Shown here one piece after another: positions 39,385 through 45,573 of a stretch of DNA of 45,573 nt. The notes below the pieces were generated by a model. It did no database searches and was not told where the DNA came from. It saw only the letters and a list, made by a program, of their open reading frames with translations. Position numbers and translations under genes: made by a program. Source of the stretch: UBA2365 sp964594045 (GTDB taxonomy: Bacteria > Bacteroidota > Bacteroidia > Chitinophagales > Saprospiraceae); contig CAZQKR010000033.1 in assembly GCA_964594045.1 (NCBI GenBank), forward strand, positions 1-45,573, in the 5' to 3' direction. Position 1 is the stretch's first letter; each line of letters starts with the position of its first letter.

Positions 39385-39572
39385 CATGCAAAGCATCTTC
39401 AGTATCGGAGATGCTGACATGCAAAGCATCGTCAGTATCTCAAATGCGGACATGCTTGTCAGATAAGTGCTGATATGCAAAGCATCGTAGTATCTCAAAT
39501 GCGGACATGCTTGTCAGATAAGTACTGATATGCAAAGCATCGTAGTATCGGAGATGCTGACTTTCAAGCATG
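39371..39572 (+). repeat. Imperfect tandem repeat of 33-nt and 55-nt units with hairpin potential
   Basis: Two 33-nt units (39371-39403 and 39404-39436, two mismatches) are followed by two 55-nt units (39437-39491 and 39492-39546, one mismatch) and a partial copy (39547-39572). All derive from one core, ATCGGAGAT plus GCTGACATGCAAAGCATC plus GTCAGT. Each core can fold: GATGCT pairs with AGCATC. The final copy ends AAGCATG followed by six T, terminator-like on the plus strand. Confidence 0.8.
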
Positions 39573-39699
39573 TTTTTTCAGCTATCAACACAATTCTTAA
39601 ACAACTTCTACGTAAAAAAATATAAGAGTAAAAAAATGGTAGAATTACTTTTGGTAAACAACAAATGACTAATTTTGGTAGTACATCAATATTCAACTC
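39573..39699. other. Gap before the 31-residue repeat protein; promoter region
   Basis: AT-rich. Two overlapping -7-like boxes precede the next gene: TACTTTTG (39646-39653) and TAATTTTG (39670-39677), the latter 23 bp before the ATG at 39700. Confidence 0.4.
39650..39677 (+). promoter_or_regulatory. Candidate promoter of the 31-residue repeat protein
   Basis: TTTG (39650-39653), 16-nt spacer, TAATTTTG (39670-39677). Spacer is one below the usual range. Confidence 0.4.
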
Positions 39700-41097
39700 A
39701 TGAAGAAATGGATCTTTACACTTTGTTTTTGGGTTTATATCGCACTGATTTTAATGGGTCAGACAAGCAGCCAATTCATTATTGATAAGGAATTGTTCAA
39801 TATGAATGATGAATTTGAACAAAGAATTTCAGGAGAAAGTAATATAGATAATTTTATTGAAGAAATATTATCAGGTTCTTCAAAAGCCAGCCAATCTTTT
39901 TATTTGGAGGAAGAGCAAAAGGATTCAACATTATATTATGGTTGGGATGTGAATTCTTCCTCCTGGTTCCTCAGGGAAAAAGATGCGTATTTTTACAATT
40001 CAGCGCTTCTGCAAAATCAGGTGATCAGGTATAAGCGCGATAACACTGACAATTCCTGGATCCCTTCAGCCAGAACTGACATTCAGTATGATCAGTCCGG
40101 GAATGAAAGCGACAGGACCAGATACTCCTGGAATGGAGGCCAGTCTGTCTGGGGATATTCCTCAAGGTCTGTTTACAACTACAATGAACAGAATAATCTG
40201 GTTCTTTCTGTGGAGTATCTCTGGGATATGCCAAATATGATTTGGGTACCCAGAAGCAGATTGAAGAATGATTATGATGCAGACCAGAATAAAATTCAGC
40301 AATTGTTTTCACTTTGGGACCCGGTTTCAGATCAATTCGTTTTTGTGTCCAGAACAAATACAGAATATCATCCTGAATTCAACGAACAATGGATCACCGA
40401 TTCAGAATGGAATGCAGCATTGAGCGATTGGATCCCCAAGATCAGACAGGTCCGGAAACAAGATGATGAAGGCAATTTATCCTCACTGATCACAGGTTCC
40501 TGGAATCAGCTCCTGAATGAATGGAATTATTACAGAAAAGTTGAATATTCATATGATGGTTCCGGCAACCTTGATCTGATGACGGAATACCTTTGGAATG
40601 AGACCAGCCAGGCATGGGATTTTCCGTCATTGATCATAATTGAACTGAATTTTGATGATCTAGGCAATGTAACCAGTTATACCAGTTATACAAAGGAATA
40701 TGGCGCAACTTTCTGGACTGCCGGATACCGCTATTTATATGTGTATGATGAAAATAACCGGTTGACGGAGTATGCCAGTCTGCGTTGGAGGGAAAATCAG
40801 CAACAATGGGAAGGACTCAACAGGTTGGTACATTTTTATGGTTCAGGTCAGGTTGGAGCGCAGGAAACGGTTGCTCCAACCCATGAAATAGTATTTTTTC
40901 CCAATCCTGTAAAGGATATATTGTACTTCAGGGGGCAGTTTGAGAGCCAATACCGGATAACTGATTTATCCGGCAAAACTTTGTTGGTTACTTCTTCGGC
41001 AAATGAAATTGATGTAAAACACCTTGCACCCGGGGCTTATTTACTCCAGATCCAAACAGGTAATGGCGTTTCAATACACAGGATCGTAAAATTATAG
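39700..41097 (+). CDS. T9SS-secreted protein built of a 31-residue W-x6-W repeat
   Basis: 465 residues. N-terminal signal (KKWIFTLCFWVYIALILMGQ). Residues about 80-375 consist of ten units of about 31 residues. Each has W-x6-W: Trp82/89, 120, 144/151, 175/182, 206, 237/244, 268/275, 299/306, 339, 363/370, with an exact 31-residue step from 82 to 299 (one unit has a Phe or Arg instead of a Trp). A DxxGN-like turn (YDQSGNES, YDGSGNLD, FDDLGNVT) sits between Trp pairs, recalling RHS/YD repeats. The C-terminus (IVFFPNPVKDILYF to IHRIVKL) is a T9SS type A sorting domain, so it is exported to the surface. Binding or structural role is inferred. Confidence 0.85.
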   Translation: MKKWIFTLCFWVYIALILMGQTSSQFIIDKELFNMNDEFEQRISGESNIDNFIEEILSGSSKASQSFYLEEEQKDSTLYYGWDVNSSSWFLREKDAYFYNSALLQNQVIRYKRDNTDNSWIPSARTDIQYDQSGNESDRTRYSWNGGQSVWGYSSRSVYNYNEQNNLVLSVEYLWDMPNMIWVPRSRLKNDYDADQNKIQQLFSLWDPVSDQFVFVSRTNTEYHPEFNEQWITDSEWNAALSDWIPKIRQVRKQDDEGNLSSLITGSWNQLLNEWNYYRKVEYSYDGSGNLDLMTEYLWNETSQAWDFPSLIIIELNFDDLGNVTSYTSYTKEYGATFWTAGYRYLYVYDENNRLTEYASLRWRENQQQWEGLNRLVHFYGSGQVGAQETVAPTHEIVFFPNPVKDILYFRGQFESQYRITDLSGKTLLVTSSANEIDVKHLAPGAYLLQIQTGNGVSIHRIVKL

Positions 41098-41130
41098 CAA
41101 TCCGTTGAGGTTTAACTTGGTCTTCATCAA

Positions 41131-41817
41131 TCACATCTCTCCTGAATCCTTGAAACTGAAATAACCGTGGTCGGTTATGATCAGATGATCAAGTACATTG
41201 ATGTCCAGCAATAGTCCTGCCTGAACCATTCTGCGTGTCAGATCCAGATCTGTCTGACTGGGTTTCAGATTACCGGAAGGGTGGTTATGGACCAGGATCA
41301 CTGAAGATCCCAGATGTTCCAGAACCATTTTGAACAAAACTTTTGGATCAACCGTGGTGTGACTGATCCCACCTGAACTGACCATCTTTGAATCCAATAC
41401 CTGATTGCGCCTGTTGAGGATCATGATCCAGAATTCTTCCGTTTTTTTATCCTGAATGAAAGGCGCGATCAGCTCAAATGCTTCAATACTGCTCGTGATT
41501 GACTTTTTTTTCTCTGCAACGGAAAGTTGCCTTCGTTTTCCAAGCTCAAGCGCCGCCTTGATCGTAATGGCTTTTGCGGAACCGATCCCCTTGAATTGCA
41601 TCAGTTCCCTGATGGTCATTTTGGCAACAGCGGACAGATCGTTTTCCTTTTCATTTAAAATGCGCATGGACAATTCCACCGCTGACTCTTCATGCGATCC
41701 TGAGCCGATCAAAATGGCGATCAATTCTGCATTGGATAAAGCACGCTCTCCTTTTAGCATCATTTTTTCCCTGGGGCGGTCGTCCTCAGCCCACATCCTG
41801 ATAGTTTGATTTTGCAT
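41131..41817 (-). CDS. radC: RadC family JAB-domain protein
   Basis: 228 residues, typical length. The N-terminal helix-hairpin-helix part (LMQFKGIGSAKAITIKAALELGKR) is followed by a JAB/MPN+ metalloprotease-like domain with the metal site HNHPSGNLKPSQTDLD (His-x-His-x10-Asp) and the upstream Glu in TEEFWIMILNRRN. The family was named for a DNA-repair phenotype that is not well supported; the real function is unknown. The protein has no signal peptide and is cytoplasmic. It lies convergent with the repeat protein. A candidate minus-strand -7 box TACTTTTG (41846-41839) lies 22 bp before the ATG. Confidence 0.93.
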   Translation of the reverse strand: MQNQTIRMWAEDDRPREKMMLKGERALSNAELIAILIGSGSHEESAVELSMRILNEKENDLSAVAKMTIRELMQFKGIGSAKAITIKAALELGKRRQLSVAEKKKSITSSIEAFELIAPFIQDKKTEEFWIMILNRRNQVLDSKMVSSGGISHTTVDPKVLFKMVLEHLGSSVILVHNHPSGNLKPSQTDLDLTRRMVQAGLLLDINVLDHLIITDHGYFSFKDSGEM

Positions 41818-41838
41818 AGGGTAAAAGTTTTATTGTGT

Positions 41839-41846
41839 CAAAAGTA
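41839..41846 (-). promoter_or_regulatory. Candidate -7 box of radC
   Basis: On the minus strand TACTTTTG, exact TAnnTTTG match, close to the radC ATG at 41817. No -33 box at standard distance. Confidence 0.35.
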
Positions 41847-42006
41847 ATCGATTGCCCGGAATTACGGAAATTTTCTGTATAATTTTGCATAACATGTGTC
41901 ATGAGGTGTTTTCAGGCTATATTTGGGGAAATTTGGGCTGATTCACTCGATTTAACTGCATTTTGGAGTAAAAATCACTAATTGACTGATTTTTTTCCTG
42001 CAATGA

Positions 42007-42037
42007 ATTGTATATCATAATTATTGGTTTACCTTTG
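42007..42037 (+). promoter_or_regulatory. Promoter of the rplU-rpmA operon
   Basis: ATTG (42007-42010), 19-nt spacer, TACCTTTG (42030-42037), an exact -7 match. The start of rplU at 42063 is about 20 nt after the expected transcription start. Confidence 0.6.
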
Positions 42038-42062
42038 CAATCCAATTTTTTTTAACATTAAA

Positions 42063-42383
42063 ATGAATGAGATGTTTGCAATAGTAGAAATTGCCGGTCA
42101 GCAATTCAAAGTGACATCAGGTCAGGAGATCTTTGTCCACCGGTTGAACGCCAGCCAAGGCGATAATATCTCTTTTGATAAGGTTTTTTTAGTTGAGAAC
42201 GAGGGAAAAACGGTTGTTGGAACCCCGTTGGTCAAGGCGGCAACAGTAAGTGCTACTGTGTTGGATCATGTAAAAGGAGATAAAGTGGTTGTTTTCAAGA
42301 AGAAACGCAGAAAAGGTTACAGGGTAAAGAATGGCCACCGCCAGTATTTTACCAGGATTAAAATTGACGCAGTCAAAGCATAA
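42063..42383 (+). CDS. rplU: 50S ribosomal protein L21
   Basis: 106 residues from the ATG at 42063; another ATG three codons later (MFAIVEIAG) gives the canonical 103. The upstream part of the open frame would overlap the promoter, so it is not used. Signatures: FAIVEIAGQQFKVTSGQEI at the start, and the basic end KKKRRKGYRVKNGHRQYFTRIKI with the L21 RxGH(R)Q motif. Binds 23S rRNA in the large subunit. Followed 25 bp later by rpmA, the conserved bacterial pair. Confidence 0.97.
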   Translation: MNEMFAIVEIAGQQFKVTSGQEIFVHRLNASQGDNISFDKVFLVENEGKTVVGTPLVKAATVSATVLDHVKGDKVVVFKKKRRKGYRVKNGHRQYFTRIKIDAVKA

Positions 42384-42408
42384 TTGTTTAACTAAAAAAG
42401 ATTAAAAA

Positions 42409-42762
42409 ATGGCACATAAAAAAGGTGTTGGTAGTTCAGACAACGGACGGGACAGTAAAAGTAAACGCCTGGGCGTTAAATTGTTTGGCGGACAATATGC
42501 TTCTGCAGGAAATATCATTGTCAGGCAAAGAGGAACCAGGTTCCATCCCGGTGAAAACGTATACATGAGCAAGGACTTTTCCCTGCATGCAGGAGTGGAT
42601 GGTATAGTGGATTTCTATATCGGAAGAAAAAGAAAGACTTACGTAGCCATTACACCATTGATCCCTGATTTCATTGAATATGATGACGAAGTTATGGTGG
42701 AAGAAGCGCCTGTAAGAACAGCTGCTCCTGCAAAGGCTTCAGAAACCACCGAAGAAGAATAG
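42409..42762 (+). CDS. rpmA: 50S ribosomal protein L27
   Basis: 117 residues; the family core is about 85. AHKKGVGSSDNGRDSKSKRLGVK is the L27 N-terminal signature, whose tail reaches the peptidyl-transferase centre. FGGQYASAGNIIVRQRGTRFHPG and MSKDFSLHAGVDGIVDF complete the core. The last ~32 residues (EYDDEVMVEEAPVRTAAPAKA and on) form an acidic, Pro/Ala-rich extension beyond the usual end. In operon with rplU, and followed by a strong terminator. Confidence 0.97.
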   Translation: MAHKKGVGSSDNGRDSKSKRLGVKLFGGQYASAGNIIVRQRGTRFHPGENVYMSKDFSLHAGVDGIVDFYIGRKRKTYVAITPLIPDFIEYDDEVMVEEAPVRTAAPAKASETTEEE

Positions 42763-42814
42763 AGACTTCAGAGTTAAGTATAACAGATTGCTTTTTAGCA
42801 GTCTGAAGTTCAAC

Positions 42815-42850
42815 AAAAAGGAACCGGGCACTGTCCCGGTTCCTTTTTTT
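42815..42850 (+). terminator. Rho-independent terminator of rplU-rpmA
   Basis: GGAACCGGG (42820-42828) pairs with CCCGGTTCC (42835-42843); flanking A-run and T-run extend the stem to about 14 bp. Loop CACTGT, followed by seven T. Confidence 0.95.
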
Positions 42851-42974
42851 ATTTTGATTATGACCATTTTGCTTGCTAGCTGATGCGTATATTGATGACA
42901 AGTGTTGTTGTACCTATCCATCGAAATTGAAGTTTTTGAATCAAGTTCGAAGGATCCAAGTAATAAAATTTATC

Positions 42975-42982
42975 TACCTTTG
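42975..42982 (+). promoter_or_regulatory. -7 box of upp
   Basis: TACCTTTG, exact TAnnTTTG match, 27 bp before the ATG at 43009. No clear -33 box within 17-23 nt. Confidence 0.45.
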
Positions 42983-43008
42983 CTTTTCATTCCAAAAAAT
43001 GTGTTCTA

Positions 43009-43659
43009 ATGGTGCATATCCTTTCAGAAAAAAACAGCATTATCAATCAGTATATTTATGAACTGAGACACAAAGAGATCCAGCAGGACAGGCTTAGATT
43101 CAGAATGAATGTGGAAAGACTCGGTGAACTGATGGCTTATGAGATCAGTAAAACACTCAAATATGCGCCGAAACATGTTGAAACACCGCTGGGTGAGGCA
43201 GTTGTATCTTATCCTGTGGATCAGGTCGTCGTTGGTTCAGTCCTAAGAGCAGGTATTCCATTTCACCAGGGAATTCTCCGGATATTTGATCATGCAGGAA
43301 ATGCTTTTTTTTCTGCTTACCGCAAGCATCATAAGGACGGAAGTTTTGAGATCAAAATGGGTTATGCCACCTGTCCTGAACTGGAGCATAAAGTGCTTAT
43401 CCTTGCCGATCCGATGCTGGCAACAGGCGCATCTGCAGCAAAAGTGCTTAACACGTTGAACAATGAAAGCGAACCTCAGAAAATTCACCTGGCAACCATC
43501 ATCTCTTCGCGTTATGGCATAGATTTCATACACAGGGAATTCCCGGATGTTGAGATCTGGACAGGAGTTGTTGACGAGGAGCTGACCGCAAAATCCTATA
43601 TCGTTCCCGGTCTGGGAGATGCCGGTGATCTCCTGTACGGACCTAAAATCCAGGAGTAA
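43009..43659 (+). CDS. upp: Uracil phosphoribosyltransferase
   Basis: 216 residues. Converts uracil and PRPP to UMP in pyrimidine salvage. The PRPP-binding loop is KVLILADPMLATGASAAKVL, and RAGIPFHQGI holds the conserved Arg-Ala-Gly used for PRPP. The C-terminal GLGDAGDLLYGPKIQE is the uracil-binding end (GDAGDR-like; here GDL). Cytoplasmic, single gene with its own -7 box. The N-terminus (VHILSEKNSIINQYIYELRHK) fits the family's H-L-x-x-x-S start, supporting this ATG. Confidence 0.96.
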   Translation: MVHILSEKNSIINQYIYELRHKEIQQDRLRFRMNVERLGELMAYEISKTLKYAPKHVETPLGEAVVSYPVDQVVVGSVLRAGIPFHQGILRIFDHAGNAFFSAYRKHHKDGSFEIKMGYATCPELEHKVLILADPMLATGASAAKVLNTLNNESEPQKIHLATIISSRYGIDFIHREFPDVEIWTGVVDEELTAKSYIVPGLGDAGDLLYGPKIQE

Positions 43660-43727
43660 GTATTAATTCGGCTCACCTGAAATTGATAAGCCGGAACAAC
43701 CTGTCCACCTGATCATCGTGCGGATTA

Positions 43728-45170
43728 TTATTTTGCAGCCCTGATCACGGTATCTTCCTGGATCCAACAGGGAACACGGAATCTGTCACCTTCCCGGAGC
43801 AACCTGGAAAATATTTCTTCTTTTGAAGGCATATAGCGACTGTACTCTGCAATCAATTTGTTTGCCTCTGGTGCAACAGAAGGGTCGATGGATCTTGCAT
43901 AAATGAATTTGTCAACAGCAGCCCATGTGACAATCTGGCTGTCCCAGCCTCTGCCCGGCCCGCATAATGGCCCGCTGGATGCATATAATTTACCGATCAG
44001 CATGTAGGGTTCACCCCAGCCTGATTTTAAGCCTGCCGCTGCCAGTGCATATCTGCGGGCTTCCGGATAATTGACCAATTCAGCATAATAGATCTTCGCG
44101 ATGACCAGAGTGTATTTTGCCTTTTGTTCATTGTCGCCTGAAGTATTGAGAAATTCCTTGAAATTGTTGATCGCATCCCTGAATTTCCCGGCATTGTAGG
44201 CGTCAAAAGCTCTTCTAAGCGGTCCCGGATCGGGTGGAGCTACATAACATCTTGTGCTGACGATATCCTTGAGCTCTTTGACTTCCGGCAAATCTTCCGA
44301 ACAATTTCCGGATCTCATTTTCCTGTAGCTCAGTATGACATTGTCGCAATCTTCAGTATTTTCCAGATATTGATTATAATATTTATTGACATAATACTCA
44401 CAATCATAAAAGTCCTGAACACCTTCAAAATTGGCCAGTAATTTTGGAGCATATTCAATGATGATCTCCCATGCCTGGCACTCCTGTGCCTTACAATTTT
44501 TAGGGCCATAATCGAGGATGGTCAACAGTTCATTGGCATAATGAGAAGCTTCTTCCTGGCTGACTGATCCATCAGAAAATTTGTCCCAAAGCATTTTAAC
44601 AAAAGGATTTACAACAAAATAATCTGTCTTTTCCCTTTTGCCGTCAATGGCACTTTTAAACCACGTGTAAATGGAATCTTCGGGTACATAATCTTTGTAA
44701 TAATAATAAAAATCAAAGGCCTTTCTTCCATATAGATAGGGCTCATTCCCGAAACATTCCATCCTCTTCCTGTACAACCAACTGATGGAATCCACCCACT
44801 GTTTTTTCTCTTCCTCAGTTTGAGCCTTCTCGAAAAAATAATTGAAAATGGTGACACCATCATCGAAATGTGACTGCACCCTTCCGTTCGAACCTGGTGC
44901 ACCGTGCATGGCCATTTTCCATATTTTGTAGGCTTCTTCATAATTTTTCAGCTTCAGCTGATCCCGGTATATCACGAAAGCAGACATGATATCTTCTCCG
45001 TTGGGAAGGTCATCAAATGTTGCACAAGGGGTCAGTCTGTCGCTTTGTACGACAGGTGGTTCTTCGACAGGTTTTTCTTCAGTAATGATCTGAGTGGTTT
45101 TTGGTGTACAGGACCACAAAAAGAAGAGTATACTGTACAAAAAGAAAGTTTTGAAAAGAATATTCCACAT
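43728..45170 (-). CDS. TPR-type lipoprotein
   Basis: 480 residues. NILFKTFFLYSILFFLWSC ends with a lipobox-like LWSC, and a Pro/Glu/Thr-rich linker (TTQIITEEKPVEEPPVVQSD) follows. The rest is helical with TPR-like units: SAFVIYRDQLKLKNYEEAYKIW, EASHYANELLTILDYG, RRAFDAYNAGKFRDAINNFKEF, KYTLVIAKIYYAELVNYPEARRYALAAAG and EPYMLIGKLYASSG. Several Cys in the middle (about 225-300) could form disulfides. The repertoire fits an outer-membrane-anchored periplasmic scaffold conserved in Bacteroidota; exact role unknown. A candidate promoter with TTG-20-TACATTTG lies 111-141 bp upstream. Confidence 0.75.
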   Translation of the reverse strand: MWNILFKTFFLYSILFFLWSCTPKTTQIITEEKPVEEPPVVQSDRLTPCATFDDLPNGEDIMSAFVIYRDQLKLKNYEEAYKIWKMAMHGAPGSNGRVQSHFDDGVTIFNYFFEKAQTEEEKKQWVDSISWLYRKRMECFGNEPYLYGRKAFDFYYYYKDYVPEDSIYTWFKSAIDGKREKTDYFVVNPFVKMLWDKFSDGSVSQEEASHYANELLTILDYGPKNCKAQECQAWEIIIEYAPKLLANFEGVQDFYDCEYYVNKYYNQYLENTEDCDNVILSYRKMRSGNCSEDLPEVKELKDIVSTRCYVAPPDPGPLRRAFDAYNAGKFRDAINNFKEFLNTSGDNEQKAKYTLVIAKIYYAELVNYPEARRYALAAAGLKSGWGEPYMLIGKLYASSGPLCGPGRGWDSQIVTWAAVDKFIYARSIDPSVAPEANKLIAEYSRYMPSKEEIFSRLLREGDRFRVPCWIQEDTVIRAAK

Positions 45171-45573
45171 ATCGATGAATTTAAAATATGACGAATTATA
45201 AAATGAAAAAAGTACTTTTATTTTATAATTTTAATAATTACTGCAAATTTCCTGCAGCACCAGCTCCTGAAAACGGGTAACAAATGTAGGCCTTTGAGAG
45301 AACTTTAGCAACTTATTATTTATTGAATTTGAATGGAGGAAGTTGTTTATAAATGAATATCCAAACAGTAATCAAATCATAGGAAGCCATATGCTTCAGT
45401 TTTTCAGTCCCATACATTCTGTTAAGAAATTCAAAAAAAGTGCTTTGCTTTGACTTTCAAGCATTTAATATTGGTTATCCACAAAATACCAGGACAACTT
45501 CTATGTATTGGACTATTAAACCTTGAGTCCACTCCGAAAATTAAGTTAATAAATATTTTGCCAAGTGCAAATA
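45171..45573. other. Terminal gap of the window
   Basis: No gene is seen before the window ends. It holds the minus-strand promoter at 45281-45311 and AT-rich sequence without notable repeats. A gene may start beyond the right edge. Confidence 0.4.
45281..45311 (-). promoter_or_regulatory. Promoter of the TPR lipoprotein gene
   Basis: On the minus strand: TTG (45311-45309), 20-nt spacer, TACATTTG (45288-45281), exact match to the Bacteroidota pattern. Leader about 105 nt. Confidence 0.55.

Noticed and set aside
39371..39572. CRISPR-like array
   Set aside because: Units are of two sizes, have no variable spacers (adjacent units are near-identical throughout) and no cas genes are near; it is a tandem repeat.

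Overview
The window is a chromosomal segment of a member of the Bacteroidota, most likely a free-living saprospirian or chitinophagal relative. The evidence is: three proteins with type IX secretion (T9SS) C-terminal sorting domains; many lipoproteins and outer-membrane proteins; the lptD / N-acetylmuramoyl-L-alanine amidase / MCE gene neighbourhood typical of the phylum; very few Shine-Dalgarno sequences; and repeated matches to the Bacteroidota promoter pattern (TTG or TTTG, about 17-23 nt, then TAnnTTTG). The exact taxon is inferred, not demonstrated. I saw no rRNA, tRNA, CRISPR array, transposase, integrase or phage gene.

Layout. 1-3400: AT-rich exported proteins: the tail of a T9SS substrate, a lipase-like hydrolase, and a PQQ-type propeller whose last ~120 bp change abruptly in composition. 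4050-6762: an OstA-like (LPS-transport-type) protein overlapping a BatE-like TPR/SH3 protein. 7399-10836: a large gingipain-family (C25) protease with a T9SS tail. 10953-17892: a peroxide and metal defence block on the minus strand: PerR-like regulator and bacterioferritin (overlapping ATGA), KatG, TerC, cupin lipoprotein, a membrane protein and a cytochrome b561-like protein. A 28-codon plus-strand ORF with its own terminator sits among them. 18179-20020: a secreted GH2 beta-glucuronidase-type enzyme.

20553-26960: a plus-strand run with a TMTC-like membrane protein with TPRs, a GH3/serine-beta-lactamase-type fusion, an OB-fold-like lipoprotein and a PepSY-helix protein. 26982-34180: envelope biogenesis: a TPR lipoprotein, MCE/MlaD protein and amidase on minus; LptD and a small exported protein on plus. 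The amidase and LptD are divergent from a 16-bp palindrome that carries a -7 box on each strand. 34335-37049: a PLP-dependent deaminase/desulfhydrase and glucose-6-phosphate isomerase. 37070-39037: a minus-strand run with two cyclophilin lipoproteins, one with a PKD domain. 39259-39572: a small ORF running into an imperfect tandem repeat with hairpin potential. 39700-41097: a T9SS protein built of a strict 31-residue repeat. 41131-43659: RadC, ribosomal proteins L21 and L27, and uracil phosphoribosyltransferase. 43728-45170: a large TPR lipoprotein.

Most of this is ordinary Bacteroidota biology. The items most worth following are the 28-aa ORF plus terminator (11627-11740), the operator-like sites at the perR promoter, the divergent lptD/amidase promoter palindrome, the 31-residue repeat protein, the minisatellite at 39371-39572 and the composition break near 3215. 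All coordinates and motif matches were read by eye; no homology search was run.
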